64,000 nucleotides of DNA, taken from Hyphomonas sp. (GTDB lineage: Bacteria > Pseudomonadota > Alphaproteobacteria > Caulobacterales > Hyphomonadaceae). The position numbers were made by a program, and so were the translations under genes. How positions within the stretch are numbered: position 1 is the stretch's first letter; each line of letters begins with the position of its first letter. Of this stretch, positions 1 to 8,933 are shown piece after piece. A model generated the notes under the pieces. The model saw only the letters and a program-made list of their open reading frames with translations. It was not told the DNA's origin and did no database searches. The stretch covers positions 2,852,001 through 2,916,000 of the forward strand of contig NZ_CP051230.1 of the NCBI RefSeq assembly GCF_017792385.1, in the 5' to 3' direction.

Positions 1-1317
1 GTCATCCACAGCGCGTTCCAGATCCTTCAGCGTGGCGACATGGCTGAGCGTGGAGCAATAGGGGCGGTAGCGCGGAATTTCACTGTCCCCCGAGCCCCAG
101 GCCGCCATGGGTTCGGGGTTCAGCCAGATGGTGCGCTTGGCGCGGGCCGCAAAGTCCCTGAACAAATCTGTTCGCGGATCGTCATAATTGGAGCGGCCAT
201 CGCCCAGAATGATCAGCGTGGTGCGCCGGTCGATCAAGGCCTCATGCTCGCGCTTCAGATCGGCCAGGGCCTGTCCGTAATCGGTTGACCCCATGCCTGC
301 CTCGCGGAGGATGGTGTCCATGGCCTGATCGAAGGGCAGGTCTTCCAGAAAGCCATCGACAGAGACAAGCTTGTTCGAGAAGGCGAAGGCGTGCAGGTCC
401 GGGACAACGTCCTTCATCGACCAGAGCAGCAACAGCAGGAAGCGGACATAGCGCGCCACTGATCCGGACACGTCGCACACCACGACGATCTTGGGTCGCT
501 CGCGGCGTTTCTGCCGCCAGACAACATTGAAGGGCACGCCGTCCACACCGGCATTCGCGCGCATGGTCCGCCGCACGTCCAACTGGCCGCGATTCTTCTT
601 GCGGCGACGGCGGGAATGTTTCACGGCCAGCCGCTTGGCAATGCGTGCCACGAGAATCTTCATGCGTGCCATGTCGCCGAGTTCGATGGCGGAGAGTTTC
701 TTGCTTTCGGCAAACTCGTTGCGGAACTGTTCGGTCTCTCCCTTGCCGAAAATGTCATAGCTGCGCTGGACCCGCTCGCGGGCCCGCATTGTCAGGTCCC
801 GGCGCAATTCGATCAGGCGCTCGGCTTCGGCGTCGCCTTCCTCGCTTCGTGCCTCGAAGGCCTGCATCAGGCGTTGCTGCAATTGGTCGCCGCCCATCTG
901 GCGAACCATTTGCTGCGCATAATAGGCGATTTGCGTCGAAAACCGGATGTCGTCGATGTCCGCAGCGTCTGCTGCCTGTTCGAGGGCGGCGGCGAGGGCG
1001 GCCTCATCGCCGGATTCCATCAGCGCCACGGGGTCCGTATCCTGGCCGCCTGATGCCGCATCCGGGGCGTCGCTGTCCTGCTGAGCCGCCTCGCCAGGTA
1101 TGTCGCGGCTGGCAAAGAAGGCGTCGAACAGATCGTCGAACGTGATTTTCTCTTCCGGGGACTTGGCCAGCGTGCACCGCAGGGCATCCTTCATCAGTGT
1201 GCGGTCCGAATAACCCGTCACGGAAACGGCGCGTGTGGCGTCCAGCGCCTCGCCCGTGGACACCCGCACATCAGATGCGCGCAGGGCACGGATGAAGCTG
1301 GTGATCTGACGGTCCAT
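1..1317 (-). CDS. VWA-domain protein, CoxE-like (3' end outside window)
   Basis: The frame is open from an ATG at 1317 to the window edge, so the C-terminus is missing. The N-terminal half is an acidic helical region. The C-terminal half is a von Willebrand factor A domain with a metal-ion-dependent adhesion motif (DVSGSV) following a basic stretch (KHSRRRRKKNRG). CoxE-type VWA proteins are usually encoded next to a MoxR AAA+ ATPase, and here the ATPase gene ends only 11 bp upstream on the same strand. The pair probably acts as a chaperone-like module that inserts or remodels a metal cofactor or protein complex. The target cannot be told from sequence. The cox locus lies 23 kb away, so a link to cytochrome oxidase is not supported by position. 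Confidence 0.85.
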   Translation of the reverse strand, partial: MDRQITSFIRALRASDVRVSTGEALDATRAVSVTGYSDRTLMKDALRCTLAKSPEEKITFDDLFDAFFASRDIPGEAAQQDSDAPDAASGGQDTDPVALMESGDEAALAAALEQAADAADIDDIRFSTQIAYYAQQMVRQMGGDQLQQRLMQAFEARSEEGDAEAERLIELRRDLTMRARERVQRSYDIFGKGETEQFRNEFAESKKLSAIELGDMARMKILVARIAKRLAVKHSRRRRKKNRGQLDVRRTMRANAGVDGVPFNVVWRQKRRERPKIVVVCDVSGSVARYVRFLLLLLWSMKDVVPDLHAFAFSNKLVSVDGFLEDLPFDQAMDTILREAGMGSTDYGQALADLKREHEALIDRRTTLIILGDGRSNYDDPRTDLFRDFAARAKRTIWLNPEPMAAWGSGDSEIPRYRPYCSTLSHVATLKDLERAVDD

Positions 1318-1328
1318 GCCTGCCTCGG

Positions 1329-2309
1329 TCAGCGTGCCATATGTCCTGAAAGGGCGGGCTTGCCGTCGGTGGCTTGCCGCACAAGTTTCGGCACGTCCCC
1401 GGACACGGCGGCGATGTCGCTTTCATGTTTCAGCAACACGTTCAATGTGTCCCGCACAAAGGCTTCATCCAGCGCATTGGCGTGCAGCAGCAGAAGCGTC
1501 TTCGCCCAATCGACGGTTTCGGCAATGGACGGGCGCTTCTTGATGTCCATGTCGCGTACGGACTGAACGAAACTGACCAACTGGTTCAGCAAATCCTCGG
1601 AGATGCCATCCACGCGGGCCTGAACAATGCGCTGTTCGCGCTTGTGATCCGGGAAGCCGATATGGAGGTGCAGGCAGCGCCGCTTCAGCGCGTCGCCGAG
1701 TTCGCGCACATTGTTGGATGTCAAAATGACAATGGGCGGGACATTCGCCTTGATCGTGCCGATTTCAGGCACGGTCACCTGATAGTCCGACAGGACTTCC
1801 AGAAGGAAGGCTTCGAATTCCTCGTCCGACTTGTCGATTTCGTCGACCAGCAAGACACTGCCCGCCGCCTGCCGCATCGCTGTCAGCAGCGGACGGGCTT
1901 CCAGGAATTGCTCCGAGAAGAAGAGGTCCTCGAACGAGCCAAGCTTTCCGAGGGAGGATTCCAGGGATTGCTCGTCCCCTACCACTTCGTTCAGCTTTTC
2001 CTTCAACAGCTGCGTGTAGAGCAGCTGCTTGCCGTATTTCCATTCATAGAGCGCCTTGCCCTCATCGAGGCCCTCATAGCATTGCAGGCGCAGCAATGGC
2101 ACATCAAGCCAGCGCGACAGGGAGGCTGCGAGGTCTGTCTTGCCGACGCCAGCCGGGCCTTCGATCAGGATGGGCTTGCGCAGGCCGAGCGCCAGGAAGA
2201 CGGCGGTCGATATCTGGCGGGTCGAAATATAGCCAACAGATTCAAGGCCCGACGTGATCGCGTCGATCGACGTCATGGGCTCGTAGCCGGTAAGAAGTGT
2301 CTGAGTCAT
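1329..2309 (-). CDS. MoxR-family AAA+ ATPase
   Basis: The protein has about 326 residues from the ATG at 2309. A Walker A motif (GPAGVGKT) lies near the N-terminus and a Walker B-like LLVDEIDK follows about 110 residues later. A sensor-1 Asn (LTSNN) and an arginine-rich stretch (ALKRRCLH) typical of MoxR ATPases come next. An in-frame ATG 20 codons upstream (2369) and one 11 codons downstream (2276) are alternatives; the region upstream of 2309 looks non-coding. MoxR ATPases work with VWA proteins as metal-chelatase-like or chaperone modules, which fits the VWA gene 11 bp downstream. The two are almost certainly co-transcribed. Confidence 0.88.
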   Translation of the reverse strand: MTQTLLTGYEPMTSIDAITSGLESVGYISTRQISTAVFLALGLRKPILIEGPAGVGKTDLAASLSRWLDVPLLRLQCYEGLDEGKALYEWKYGKQLLYTQLLKEKLNEVVGDEQSLESSLGKLGSFEDLFFSEQFLEARPLLTAMRQAAGSVLLVDEIDKSDEEFEAFLLEVLSDYQVTVPEIGTIKANVPPIVILTSNNVRELGDALKRRCLHLHIGFPDHKREQRIVQARVDGISEDLLNQLVSFVQSVRDMDIKKRPSIAETVDWAKTLLLLHANALDEAFVRDTLNVLLKHESDIAAVSGDVPKLVRQATDGKPALSGHMAR

Positions 2310-2444
2310 CCCCACAAGGGGTAGGGCGGCCGGCGGAGGCTGGCAAGCCGTATCGCCGGGGCAGGACACGGCTTACGTAGTTTGCCGAATTGGTGCGGCC
2401 TCCGGTGACCGGTTAGACTGCCGGAAATCTCGAGGAGGCACAGC

Positions 2445-3437
2445 ATGACGGATCAGGCGTCGGTTCAAGTGAGGGAAGCTGTAGGTGTGTTCGCCTCGGA
2501 AGACGCGCTGCAGGCAGCCATTGATGATTTGCTGAGCAACGGGTTCGACAGGGCAGAGATTTCCCTGCTTGCCGCATCAGACAGCGTCGAACGCGTGCTC
2601 GGTCATGCCTATCGAAAGGTCGCCGAGGTCGAGGATGACATGTCCGCACCGCGGATCGCCTATGTGGCCGAAGAAGATGTCGGCGCTGCGGAAGGGGCGG
2701 TCATTGGCGGATTGATCTATGTCGGCGCATTGGCGGGACTGGTACCTGTGGTCGCGTCCGGCGGCGCGCTCGCGGCGGCTCTGGCCGGGCTGGTGCTTGG
2801 CGGAAGCGGCGGCGCTGCACTCGGGGCGGCCCTGGCCCGTCTGATCGGCAAGGATCATGGCGACTATATTGCCGACCAGATCGCGCATGGCGGGCTGGCG
2901 CTCTGGGTGCGCACCTGGAATGCGGGCGATGAACGGCGGGCGGTGCAGATCCTGAAAGCGCATTCCGGAAAGGACGTCCATGTGCATGGACTTGCCGACC
3001 ATGCCTATGCGCCGGCCCGGCCCGTCATGTCGGTTGGCGCCGACGCGTCAGGGTCTGATGACATATCGGGCAGGGACGGCGAAGTCTTCTACACTTCCGG
3101 CAAGATGTTTCCGGACAGGGCCACCGCGGAAGCGTATCTCGAGCGTCAGCACTATCTCGACAGCCTCTACAGGGCAGGCCGGTCTCTGGACGTGGACCTG
3201 GATGCCGCCCTGCTTGACCCGGCAGATGTGTTCCCGACCGTTGGTCATCTCCTCTCTTCCGATTGCGACGATGCCGTGAAGCTCGAACTGCTCAAGCGCT
3301 GGGAGTATGATGTGAAGGCGCTGGAAGTGGCAGATGATGAGGGCATGACCGGTCCGAGCACGGCGGCACAGATGCAGGAAATCGAGGCGGCCATCCGGCG
3401 TTTGGAAACGGGGTTGAAACGCCCTGAGACGTTCTGA
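2445..3437 (+). CDS. Glycine-zipper membrane-hairpin protein, general-stress-like
   Basis: This 330-residue protein of unknown function starts at an ATG preceded by a strong GAGGAGG ribosome site. Residues 12-45 (VFASEDALQAAIDDL and following) resemble the alpha/beta fold of general stress protein 17M-like domains. Residues 78-132 form a very Gly/Ala-rich hydrophobic stretch able to make a two-helix membrane hairpin or glycine zipper. Residues 133-185 look like the return half of the first domain. A separate C-terminal part (about 205-330) is charged and helical and I do not recognise it. It is divergent from the MoxR gene (135-bp shared upstream region) and precedes priA. Membrane-associated stress tolerance is only an inference from the fold. 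Confidence 0.75.
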   Translation: MTDQASVQVREAVGVFASEDALQAAIDDLLSNGFDRAEISLLAASDSVERVLGHAYRKVAEVEDDMSAPRIAYVAEEDVGAAEGAVIGGLIYVGALAGLVPVVASGGALAAALAGLVLGGSGGAALGAALARLIGKDHGDYIADQIAHGGLALWVRTWNAGDERRAVQILKAHSGKDVHVHGLADHAYAPARPVMSVGADASGSDDISGRDGEVFYTSGKMFPDRATAEAYLERQHYLDSLYRAGRSLDVDLDAALLDPADVFPTVGHLLSSDCDDAVKLELLKRWEYDVKALEVADDEGMTGPSTAAQMQEIEAAIRRLETGLKRPETF

Positions 3438-3515
3438 ACAAAACTGAACGGCCATGGGACGACGCGATGCCTGAAAGGTTCGACACGTCCGGTACGAAAC
3501 GGTAGGGATTCCGGC

Positions 3516-5684
3516 ATGCCCGTTGCGCGGATTCTCTTTCCCCTGCCTTTGCCGGAACCCTTTGACTATGCGGTTCCGCCGGGACTGGATGTGCAGGCAG
3601 GGTCTTACGTTTCTGCGCCTCTGGGAAAGCATGAACGGCTGGGTGTCGTGCTGGAATTGCTGCCAGACAGTGCCGGAGAGGGCCGGACGCTCAAGGAGGT
3701 GGCCGCGGTGTATCCGACGCCGCCCATGTCGTCGGCGATGCGCGATTTCATCCTCTGGGCTGCCAGATACACCGTGTCCCATCCCGGACACGTCCTGGGC
3801 ATGGCGTTGCGCTCGCGCGGGGGATTGTCACCTTCGCCGACCGAAACCGTCTATGAGGCAACAGATGCCGCGCCTGCCCGGATTACGGAGGCGCGGACAA
3901 AACTACTCGAAGCCTCGCGCCGGCTCGGACCACAGAGCGCGTCCGTGCTGTCGGAAGCAGCGGGTGTCTCCGCTGGCGTCGTGAAGGGGCTGGCGGATGC
4001 GGGTGCCTTGCGCGCCCGATCCGTGGCAACGGATTTGCCTTTCGATCCGCCGGATCCCGACCGGAAGGGCGCTGTGCTGACCGCAGAGCAGGCCGAGGCT
4101 GCAGACGCCCTGAAGCAGTCGGTTGCGGCCGGCGCGTTTGCCACATTCCTGATTGATGGCGTGACCGGTTCCGGCAAGACGGAAGTGTATTTCGAAGCCA
4201 TCGCGGAGGCGCTGCGCGCGGATCCTGATTCGCAGATCCTTGTTCTCCTGCCTGAAATTGCGCTGACCCAGGCAATCCTGTCACGGTTCGAGGCGCGTTT
4301 TGGAGCGACGCCGGCGCCCTGGCATTCTGGCCTGTCAGACAGGGAGCGCCGCCGTACCTGGCGGGAAGTGGCCAATGGCCGGGCGCGAATTGTGATCGGG
4401 GCGCGGTCTGCCCTGTTCCTGCCCTTCCTCAAGCTGAAGCTGATCATCATCGATGAAGAGCATGATGGCAGCTACAAGCAGGAAGACGGCGTTACCTATC
4501 ATGCGCGCGACATGGCAGTGATGCGCGCCAAGCTGGAAGATGCCATCGTCGTGCTTGCATCGGCTACCCCAGCCCTGGAAACGGTGGTGAATGCCGAGAC
4601 CGGCCGGTATCAGCGTCTGCAATTGTCAGCGCGTCCGGGCGCGTCAAGGCTGCCGGATGTCGATCTGGTCGACCTGCGCAAGGCACCGCCGGAACGCAAT
4701 CACTGGCTGTCACCCCATTTGATACACGCCATGCAGGAGACCCTGGCCGCCGGGGAGCAGACGCTGCTGTTTCTCAACCGGCGCGGATATGCGCCGCTGG
4801 TCATCTGCAAATCATGCGGCGAACGGCTCAAGACGCCCGGGACCGAAAACTGGCTGACCGAGCATCGCTATACAGGGCGCCTGGTCTGCCATGTGACAGG
4901 GTATTCCATACCGAAGCCGAAGACCTGCCCGCAGTGTGGCGCAGCCGATTCCCTCATGGGGGTGGGGCCCGGAGTGGAGCGCGTGGCGGAAGAAGTGCGC
5001 GTGCTGATGCCGGAGGCCCGGATCGAGATTTTCTCGTCCGACACCGCGCAGGGCGGTGAAGCCACGCGCGGCATTGTCGATCGCATGGAGCGTGGCGAGA
5101 TCGATGTGCTGATCGGCACGCAGATCGTGGCGAAGGGGCACAATTTCCCGAATTTGACGCTGGTCGGGGTCGTCGATGCCGATAGCGGCATGAAGGGTGG
5201 GGATCTGCGGGCAGGCGAGCGCACCTACCAATTGCTCAGTCAGGTGGCGGGCCGGGCCGGGCGGGCAGAGCGGCCGGGCCGGGCGCTCGTCCAGACCTAT
5301 GCGCCGGACAATCCGGCCATGATGGCGCTGGCGGACAACAATCGTGACGGTTTCCTCCAGATCGAGCGGGATGTGAGGGCCGAGCTGGGTCTGCCGCCTT
5401 TCGGCCGTCTGGCCGCAATGATTCTGTCTGCCCCCTCCGCCCAGATGGTTGACGAGGCCGCGCAGGACATCATCCGGAACGCCCCGAACGGGGAGGGAAT
5501 CGAGGTGTTCGGCCCGGCGCCGGCCCCCATCACCGTGCTGCGGGGGCGGCATCGCCGGCGATTCCTTGTAAAATCCCCCAAGAACATTGATCTTTCGGCC
5601 TATATGGCAGCATGGACCGCCCGGTTGAAGCTGCCGAACCCTGTCCGGATGTCAGTCGACATCGATCCATACTCATTCCTGTAG
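3516..5684 (+). CDS. priA: Primosomal protein N' (PriA helicase) with degenerate zinc region
   Basis: This is the 722-residue replication restart helicase, which recognises stalled forks and loads the replicative helicase. Visible parts are the N-terminal 3'-DNA-binding domain, Walker A DGVTGSGKTE (about residue 212), the DEEH box, and helicase motifs in GTQIVAKGHNFP and QVAGRAGR. The zinc region between the helicase lobes normally carries eight Cys as four CxxC pairs. Here C431, C434, C458, C471 and C474 are kept, but the positions matching the second pair (440, 443) and the second Cys of the third pair (461) are all Thr. One zinc site therefore looks complete and the other lost. The gene sits just upstream of the atp operon but has its own 161-bp downstream gap. 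Confidence 0.97.
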   Translation: MPVARILFPLPLPEPFDYAVPPGLDVQAGSYVSAPLGKHERLGVVLELLPDSAGEGRTLKEVAAVYPTPPMSSAMRDFILWAARYTVSHPGHVLGMALRSRGGLSPSPTETVYEATDAAPARITEARTKLLEASRRLGPQSASVLSEAAGVSAGVVKGLADAGALRARSVATDLPFDPPDPDRKGAVLTAEQAEAADALKQSVAAGAFATFLIDGVTGSGKTEVYFEAIAEALRADPDSQILVLLPEIALTQAILSRFEARFGATPAPWHSGLSDRERRRTWREVANGRARIVIGARSALFLPFLKLKLIIIDEEHDGSYKQEDGVTYHARDMAVMRAKLEDAIVVLASATPALETVVNAETGRYQRLQLSARPGASRLPDVDLVDLRKAPPERNHWLSPHLIHAMQETLAAGEQTLLFLNRRGYAPLVICKSCGERLKTPGTENWLTEHRYTGRLVCHVTGYSIPKPKTCPQCGAADSLMGVGPGVERVAEEVRVLMPEARIEIFSSDTAQGGEATRGIVDRMERGEIDVLIGTQIVAKGHNFPNLTLVGVVDADSGMKGGDLRAGERTYQLLSQVAGRAGRAERPGRALVQTYAPDNPAMMALADNNRDGFLQIERDVRAELGLPPFGRLAAMILSAPSAQMVDEAAQDIIRNAPNGEGIEVFGPAPAPITVLRGRHRRRFLVKSPKNIDLSAYMAAWTARLKLPNPVRMSVDIDPYSFL

Positions 5685-5845
5685 GCCTGTGGTTTTGCAG
5701 TGAATGCCATTTCGCCGCATACATTGCTTCTTTGGCTGTGTTGTCAGGCCGAAAGACTGATGCTAAGCGGCGCACAGTTTTGTAAGGGCGCGTGCATCGA
5801 GGCATGCCGCCTTGCTTTGTATTTCCGGCCGATTTGGCCCGCTCA

Positions 5846-6424
5846 ATGATGGACGATACCACCTTGGCTGCAACTAAAGTGACACAGGCGAGTGAAGCTG
5901 CCCGGCGCTATGCCAGCGCCCTGTTCGAGCTTGCCCAGGACAAGGGCGAACTCGCGGACGTCCACAAGGATTTTCAGGCTTTTGCAGAACTGCCGAAACA
6001 GTCGAAGGATCTGGCGATCCTGCTGGCATCCCCGGCCTTTTCGGCAGAGCAAAAAATGGCCGGCCTGGCCGAAGTGATGAAGAAGGCCGGCGTGTCCGGC
6101 CTGCTGGCGAATTTCGTCGGCGTGATGGCGCGCAACGGCCGCGCAGATGACATTCTCGGCGCTCAGGTCGCCTTTGATGAATTGTACGCGAAGCAACGCG
6201 GCGTGAAGCGCGCCGTGGTTCGTACCGCGAAGGAAATGTCTGGCGCAGAGCGTCAGCGCATCGAATCAATCCTCGCCAAGGCCGTTGGCGGCGAGGTCGA
6301 ATTGTCCAGCGAGGTTGACCCCTCGCTGATCGGCGGCATTCAGCTGCGCATCGGCTCCAAGCTCGTTGACGCCAGTCTCGCCGCCAAACTGGATCGCATG
6401 AACACCGCCATGAAGGGAGCATGA
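5846..6424 (+). CDS. atpH: F1Fo ATP synthase subunit delta
   Basis: The delta subunit forms the peripheral connection between F1 and the b-stalk. The protein (about 192 residues from the ATG at 5846) has the family N-terminal helical domain (ARRYASALFELAQ) and the conserved C-terminal signature GGIQLRIGSKLVDASLAAKL. An in-frame upstream ATG at 5792 exists, but its extra 18 residues do not resemble the family, and a second ATG follows directly at 5849. It is the first gene of the five-gene F1 operon and its stop overlaps the atpA start by 4 bp (ATGA). Fo genes (atpIBEF) are absent nearby, the usual alphaproteobacterial split. Confidence 0.96.
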   Translation: MMDDTTLAATKVTQASEAARRYASALFELAQDKGELADVHKDFQAFAELPKQSKDLAILLASPAFSAEQKMAGLAEVMKKAGVSGLLANFVGVMARNGRADDILGAQVAFDELYAKQRGVKRAVVRTAKEMSGAERQRIESILAKAVGGEVELSSEVDPSLIGGIQLRIGSKLVDASLAAKLDRMNTAMKGA

Positions 6425-7968
6425 GTAGCTCGATGGACATCTCACCAGCAGAAATTTCGGGCATCCTGAAGTCGCAGATCGAGAATTTCGGCGCTGAAGC
6501 CGAAGTCTCCGATGTCGGCCAGGTTCTGTCAGTCGGCGACGGTATCGCCCGCATCTACGGTCTCGACAGCGTTCAGGCTGGCGAAATGGTCGAATTCGAT
6601 GGCGGCATCAAGGGCATGGCCCTGAACCTCGAGAACGACAATGTCGGCGTCGTGATCTTCGGCGATGACCGCTCGATCAAGGAAGGCGACACCGTCAAGC
6701 GCCTGGACGAGATTGTTGCTGCGCCGGTTGGCAAGGGCCTGCTGGGCCGCGTCGTCAACCCGCTGGGCGAGCCGATCGACGGCAAGGGCCCGATCGCCGA
6801 CATCGCTGAGCGTGCCCGTGTGGACGTCAAGGCGCCGGGCATTATTCCCCGCAAATCGGTCCACGAGCCGATGATGACCGGCATCAAGGCCATCGACGGC
6901 ATGATCCCGGTTGGCCGTGGCCAGCGCGAACTCGTCATCGGCGACCGTCAGACCGGCAAGACCGCTGTCTGCGTCGACACGATCCTCAACCAGAAGCCGA
7001 CCAATGACGCCGCCAAGAGCGACAGCGAGAAGCTGTTCTGCGTCTATGTCGCCATCGGCCAGAAGCGGTCCACCGTGGCCCAGGTCGTCAAGACGCTCGA
7101 AGAGCGCGGCGCGCTTGACTACACCATCGTCGTCTCTGCGACTGCGTCCGAGCCAGCCCCGATGCAATACCTCGCGCCGTTCACGGGCTGCGCCATGGGT
7201 GAGTGGTTCCGTGATAACGGCATGCATGCCCTGATCATCTATGATGACCTGTCCAAGCAGGCTGTGGCCTATCGCCAGATGTCCCTGCTGCTGCGCCGTC
7301 CGCCGGGCCGCGAAGCCTATCCGGGTGACGTGTTCTACCTGCACTCCCGCCTGCTCGAGCGCGCGGCGAAAATGGGCGATGCGGCCGGCAATGGCTCGCT
7401 GACGGCCCTGCCGATCATCGAAACTCAGGCCAATGACGTGTCGGCCTACATTCCGACCAATGTGATCTCGATCACGGATGGTCAGATCTTCCTCGAAACC
7501 GACCTGTTCTACCAAGGCATCCGCCCGGCCGTGAACGTTGGCCTGTCGGTGTCCCGTGTGGGCTCCGCAGCCCAGACCAAGGCGATGAAAAAGGTTGCCG
7601 GCTCGATGAAAGGCGAACTTGCCCAGTATCGCGAAATGGCTGCCTTTGCGAAATTCGGTTCCGATCTCGACGCCGCCACACAGCGCCTGCTGAACCGGGG
7701 TGCCCGTCTCACGGAACTCCTGAAGCAACCGCAATACTCGCCGCTTCTGATGGAAGAGCAGGTCATCGTGATCTATGCCGGTACGCGGGGTTACCTCGAC
7801 AAGGTCGATCTGAAGGATGTCACCCGCTACGAGAAGGAATTGCTGGCTCATGTGCGTGGCGCCAAGGCGGACTTGCTGAAGAAAATCCGCGAGGAGAAAG
7901 CCCTCACGGACGATATCGAAGCAGAGATCAAGAAGACGCTCGACGATTTCACGGCGAAATTCGCCTGA
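6421..7968 (+). CDS. atpA: F1Fo ATP synthase subunit alpha
   Basis: This 515-residue non-catalytic nucleotide-binding subunit belongs to the alpha3beta3 hexamer. It has the P-loop GDRQTGKT, the region ALIIYDDLSKQAVAYRQ, and the alpha signature around PAVNVGLSVSRVGSAAQ. Length and motifs match the family throughout. It starts within the atpH stop (ATGA overlap), implying translational coupling. A further in-frame ATG lies 4 codons downstream. A 40-bp gap separates it from atpG. Confidence 0.98.
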   Translation: MSSSMDISPAEISGILKSQIENFGAEAEVSDVGQVLSVGDGIARIYGLDSVQAGEMVEFDGGIKGMALNLENDNVGVVIFGDDRSIKEGDTVKRLDEIVAAPVGKGLLGRVVNPLGEPIDGKGPIADIAERARVDVKAPGIIPRKSVHEPMMTGIKAIDGMIPVGRGQRELVIGDRQTGKTAVCVDTILNQKPTNDAAKSDSEKLFCVYVAIGQKRSTVAQVVKTLEERGALDYTIVVSATASEPAPMQYLAPFTGCAMGEWFRDNGMHALIIYDDLSKQAVAYRQMSLLLRRPPGREAYPGDVFYLHSRLLERAAKMGDAAGNGSLTALPIIETQANDVSAYIPTNVISITDGQIFLETDLFYQGIRPAVNVGLSVSRVGSAAQTKAMKKVAGSMKGELAQYREMAAFAKFGSDLDAATQRLLNRGARLTELLKQPQYSPLLMEEQVIVIYAGTRGYLDKVDLKDVTRYEKELLAHVRGAKADLLKKIREEKALTDDIEAEIKKTLDDFTAKFA

Positions 7969-8008
7969 TTTCGCCCGACATTGAGACTGATGAACCAGAA
8001 GGCCTGAC

Positions 8009-8887
8009 ATGCCCAGCTTGAAGGACCTCAAGAACCGGATCGGAAGCGTGAAATCCACGCGGAAGATCACCAAGGCCATGCAGATGGTCGCGGCGGCGAA
8101 GCTGAAGCGCGCGCAGGACGCCGCAACGGCTGCGCGGCCCTATGCCGAACGCATGGCCTCGGTTCTGGCCAATCTTTCCGCTTCTGCCGGGGCTGGCGGC
8201 CCGAAACTCCTCACCGGCACCGGCGAGGACAAGGCCCATCTGATTGTTGTGCTGACTGCCGAGCGCGGTCTGGCAGGGGGCTTCAACTCCTATGTGGTGA
8301 AGCTGGCCAAGCAGAAGATCGGTGAGCTTCGGGCTGAAGGCAAGACGGTCCAGATCATCACCGTCGGCAAGAAGGGCCGCGAGCAACTGTCCCGCGAATA
8401 TGGCGATCTGTTCGTCGAACATGTCGATCTGTCCGGCGTGAAGGGCGGCGACTTCTCCGAGTCCGCAATCGCCCTCGGCAAGATGTTGACGCGCCGGTTC
8501 GACGCCGGTGAGTTCGATGTCGCCACACTGATCTATTCGCAGTTCAAGAACGTGCTCAGCCAGGTGCCGACGGCCCAGCAGCTGATCCCGGCCTCCGCGC
8601 CGGAAGAGGCCGAAACTGTCGATCTCGGCAATGCGCTCTACATCTACGAGCCGTCCGAGGAAGGCATCCTGGAAGTGCTGCTGCCGCGTTACATCAACAC
8701 GCAGATCCTGTCCGCGATGCTTGAAAGCGCCGCCGGTGAACAGGCCAGCCGCATGACCGCGATGGACAACGCCACCAACAATGCCGGCGAGATGATCGAC
8801 TCGCTGTCCCTTCAGTACAACCGTGCCCGTCAGGCCCAGATCACCAAGGAGCTGATCGAGATCATCTCCGGTGCAGAGGCGCTGTGA
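8009..8887 (+). CDS. atpG: F1Fo ATP synthase subunit gamma
   Basis: The gamma subunit is the central rotor shaft of F1. The 292-residue product has the characteristic N-terminal helix (LKDLKNRIGSVKSTRKITKAMQMV) that inserts into the hexamer and the C-terminal helix ending SLQYNRARQAQITKELIEII, split here by description into adjacent parts of the same helix. The Rossmann-like middle domain includes LTAERGLAGGFN. It lies third in the F1 operon, with atpD starting 46 bp downstream. Confidence 0.97.
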   Translation: MPSLKDLKNRIGSVKSTRKITKAMQMVAAAKLKRAQDAATAARPYAERMASVLANLSASAGAGGPKLLTGTGEDKAHLIVVLTAERGLAGGFNSYVVKLAKQKIGELRAEGKTVQIITVGKKGREQLSREYGDLFVEHVDLSGVKGGDFSESAIALGKMLTRRFDAGEFDVATLIYSQFKNVLSQVPTAQQLIPASAPEEAETVDLGNALYIYEPSEEGILEVLLPRYINTQILSAMLESAAGEQASRMTAMDNATNNAGEMIDSLSLQYNRARQAQITKELIEIISGAEAL

Positions 8888-8933
8888 TGGCCCAGACCGT
8901 ATTCAAATTCCCGCTCCAAAGGAGACGACCCGC

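Noticed and set aside
5685..5845. A promoter before atpH (TTGTCA at 5741)
   Set aside because: The matching -10 is poor (TAAGCG), so I do not report a feature.
6529..8079. Long open frame antisense to atpA, over 500 codons
   Set aside because: It mirrors the codon structure of atpA, has no ribosome site and no family resemblance. Similar shadows lie opposite atpD, coxA, thrC and tldD.
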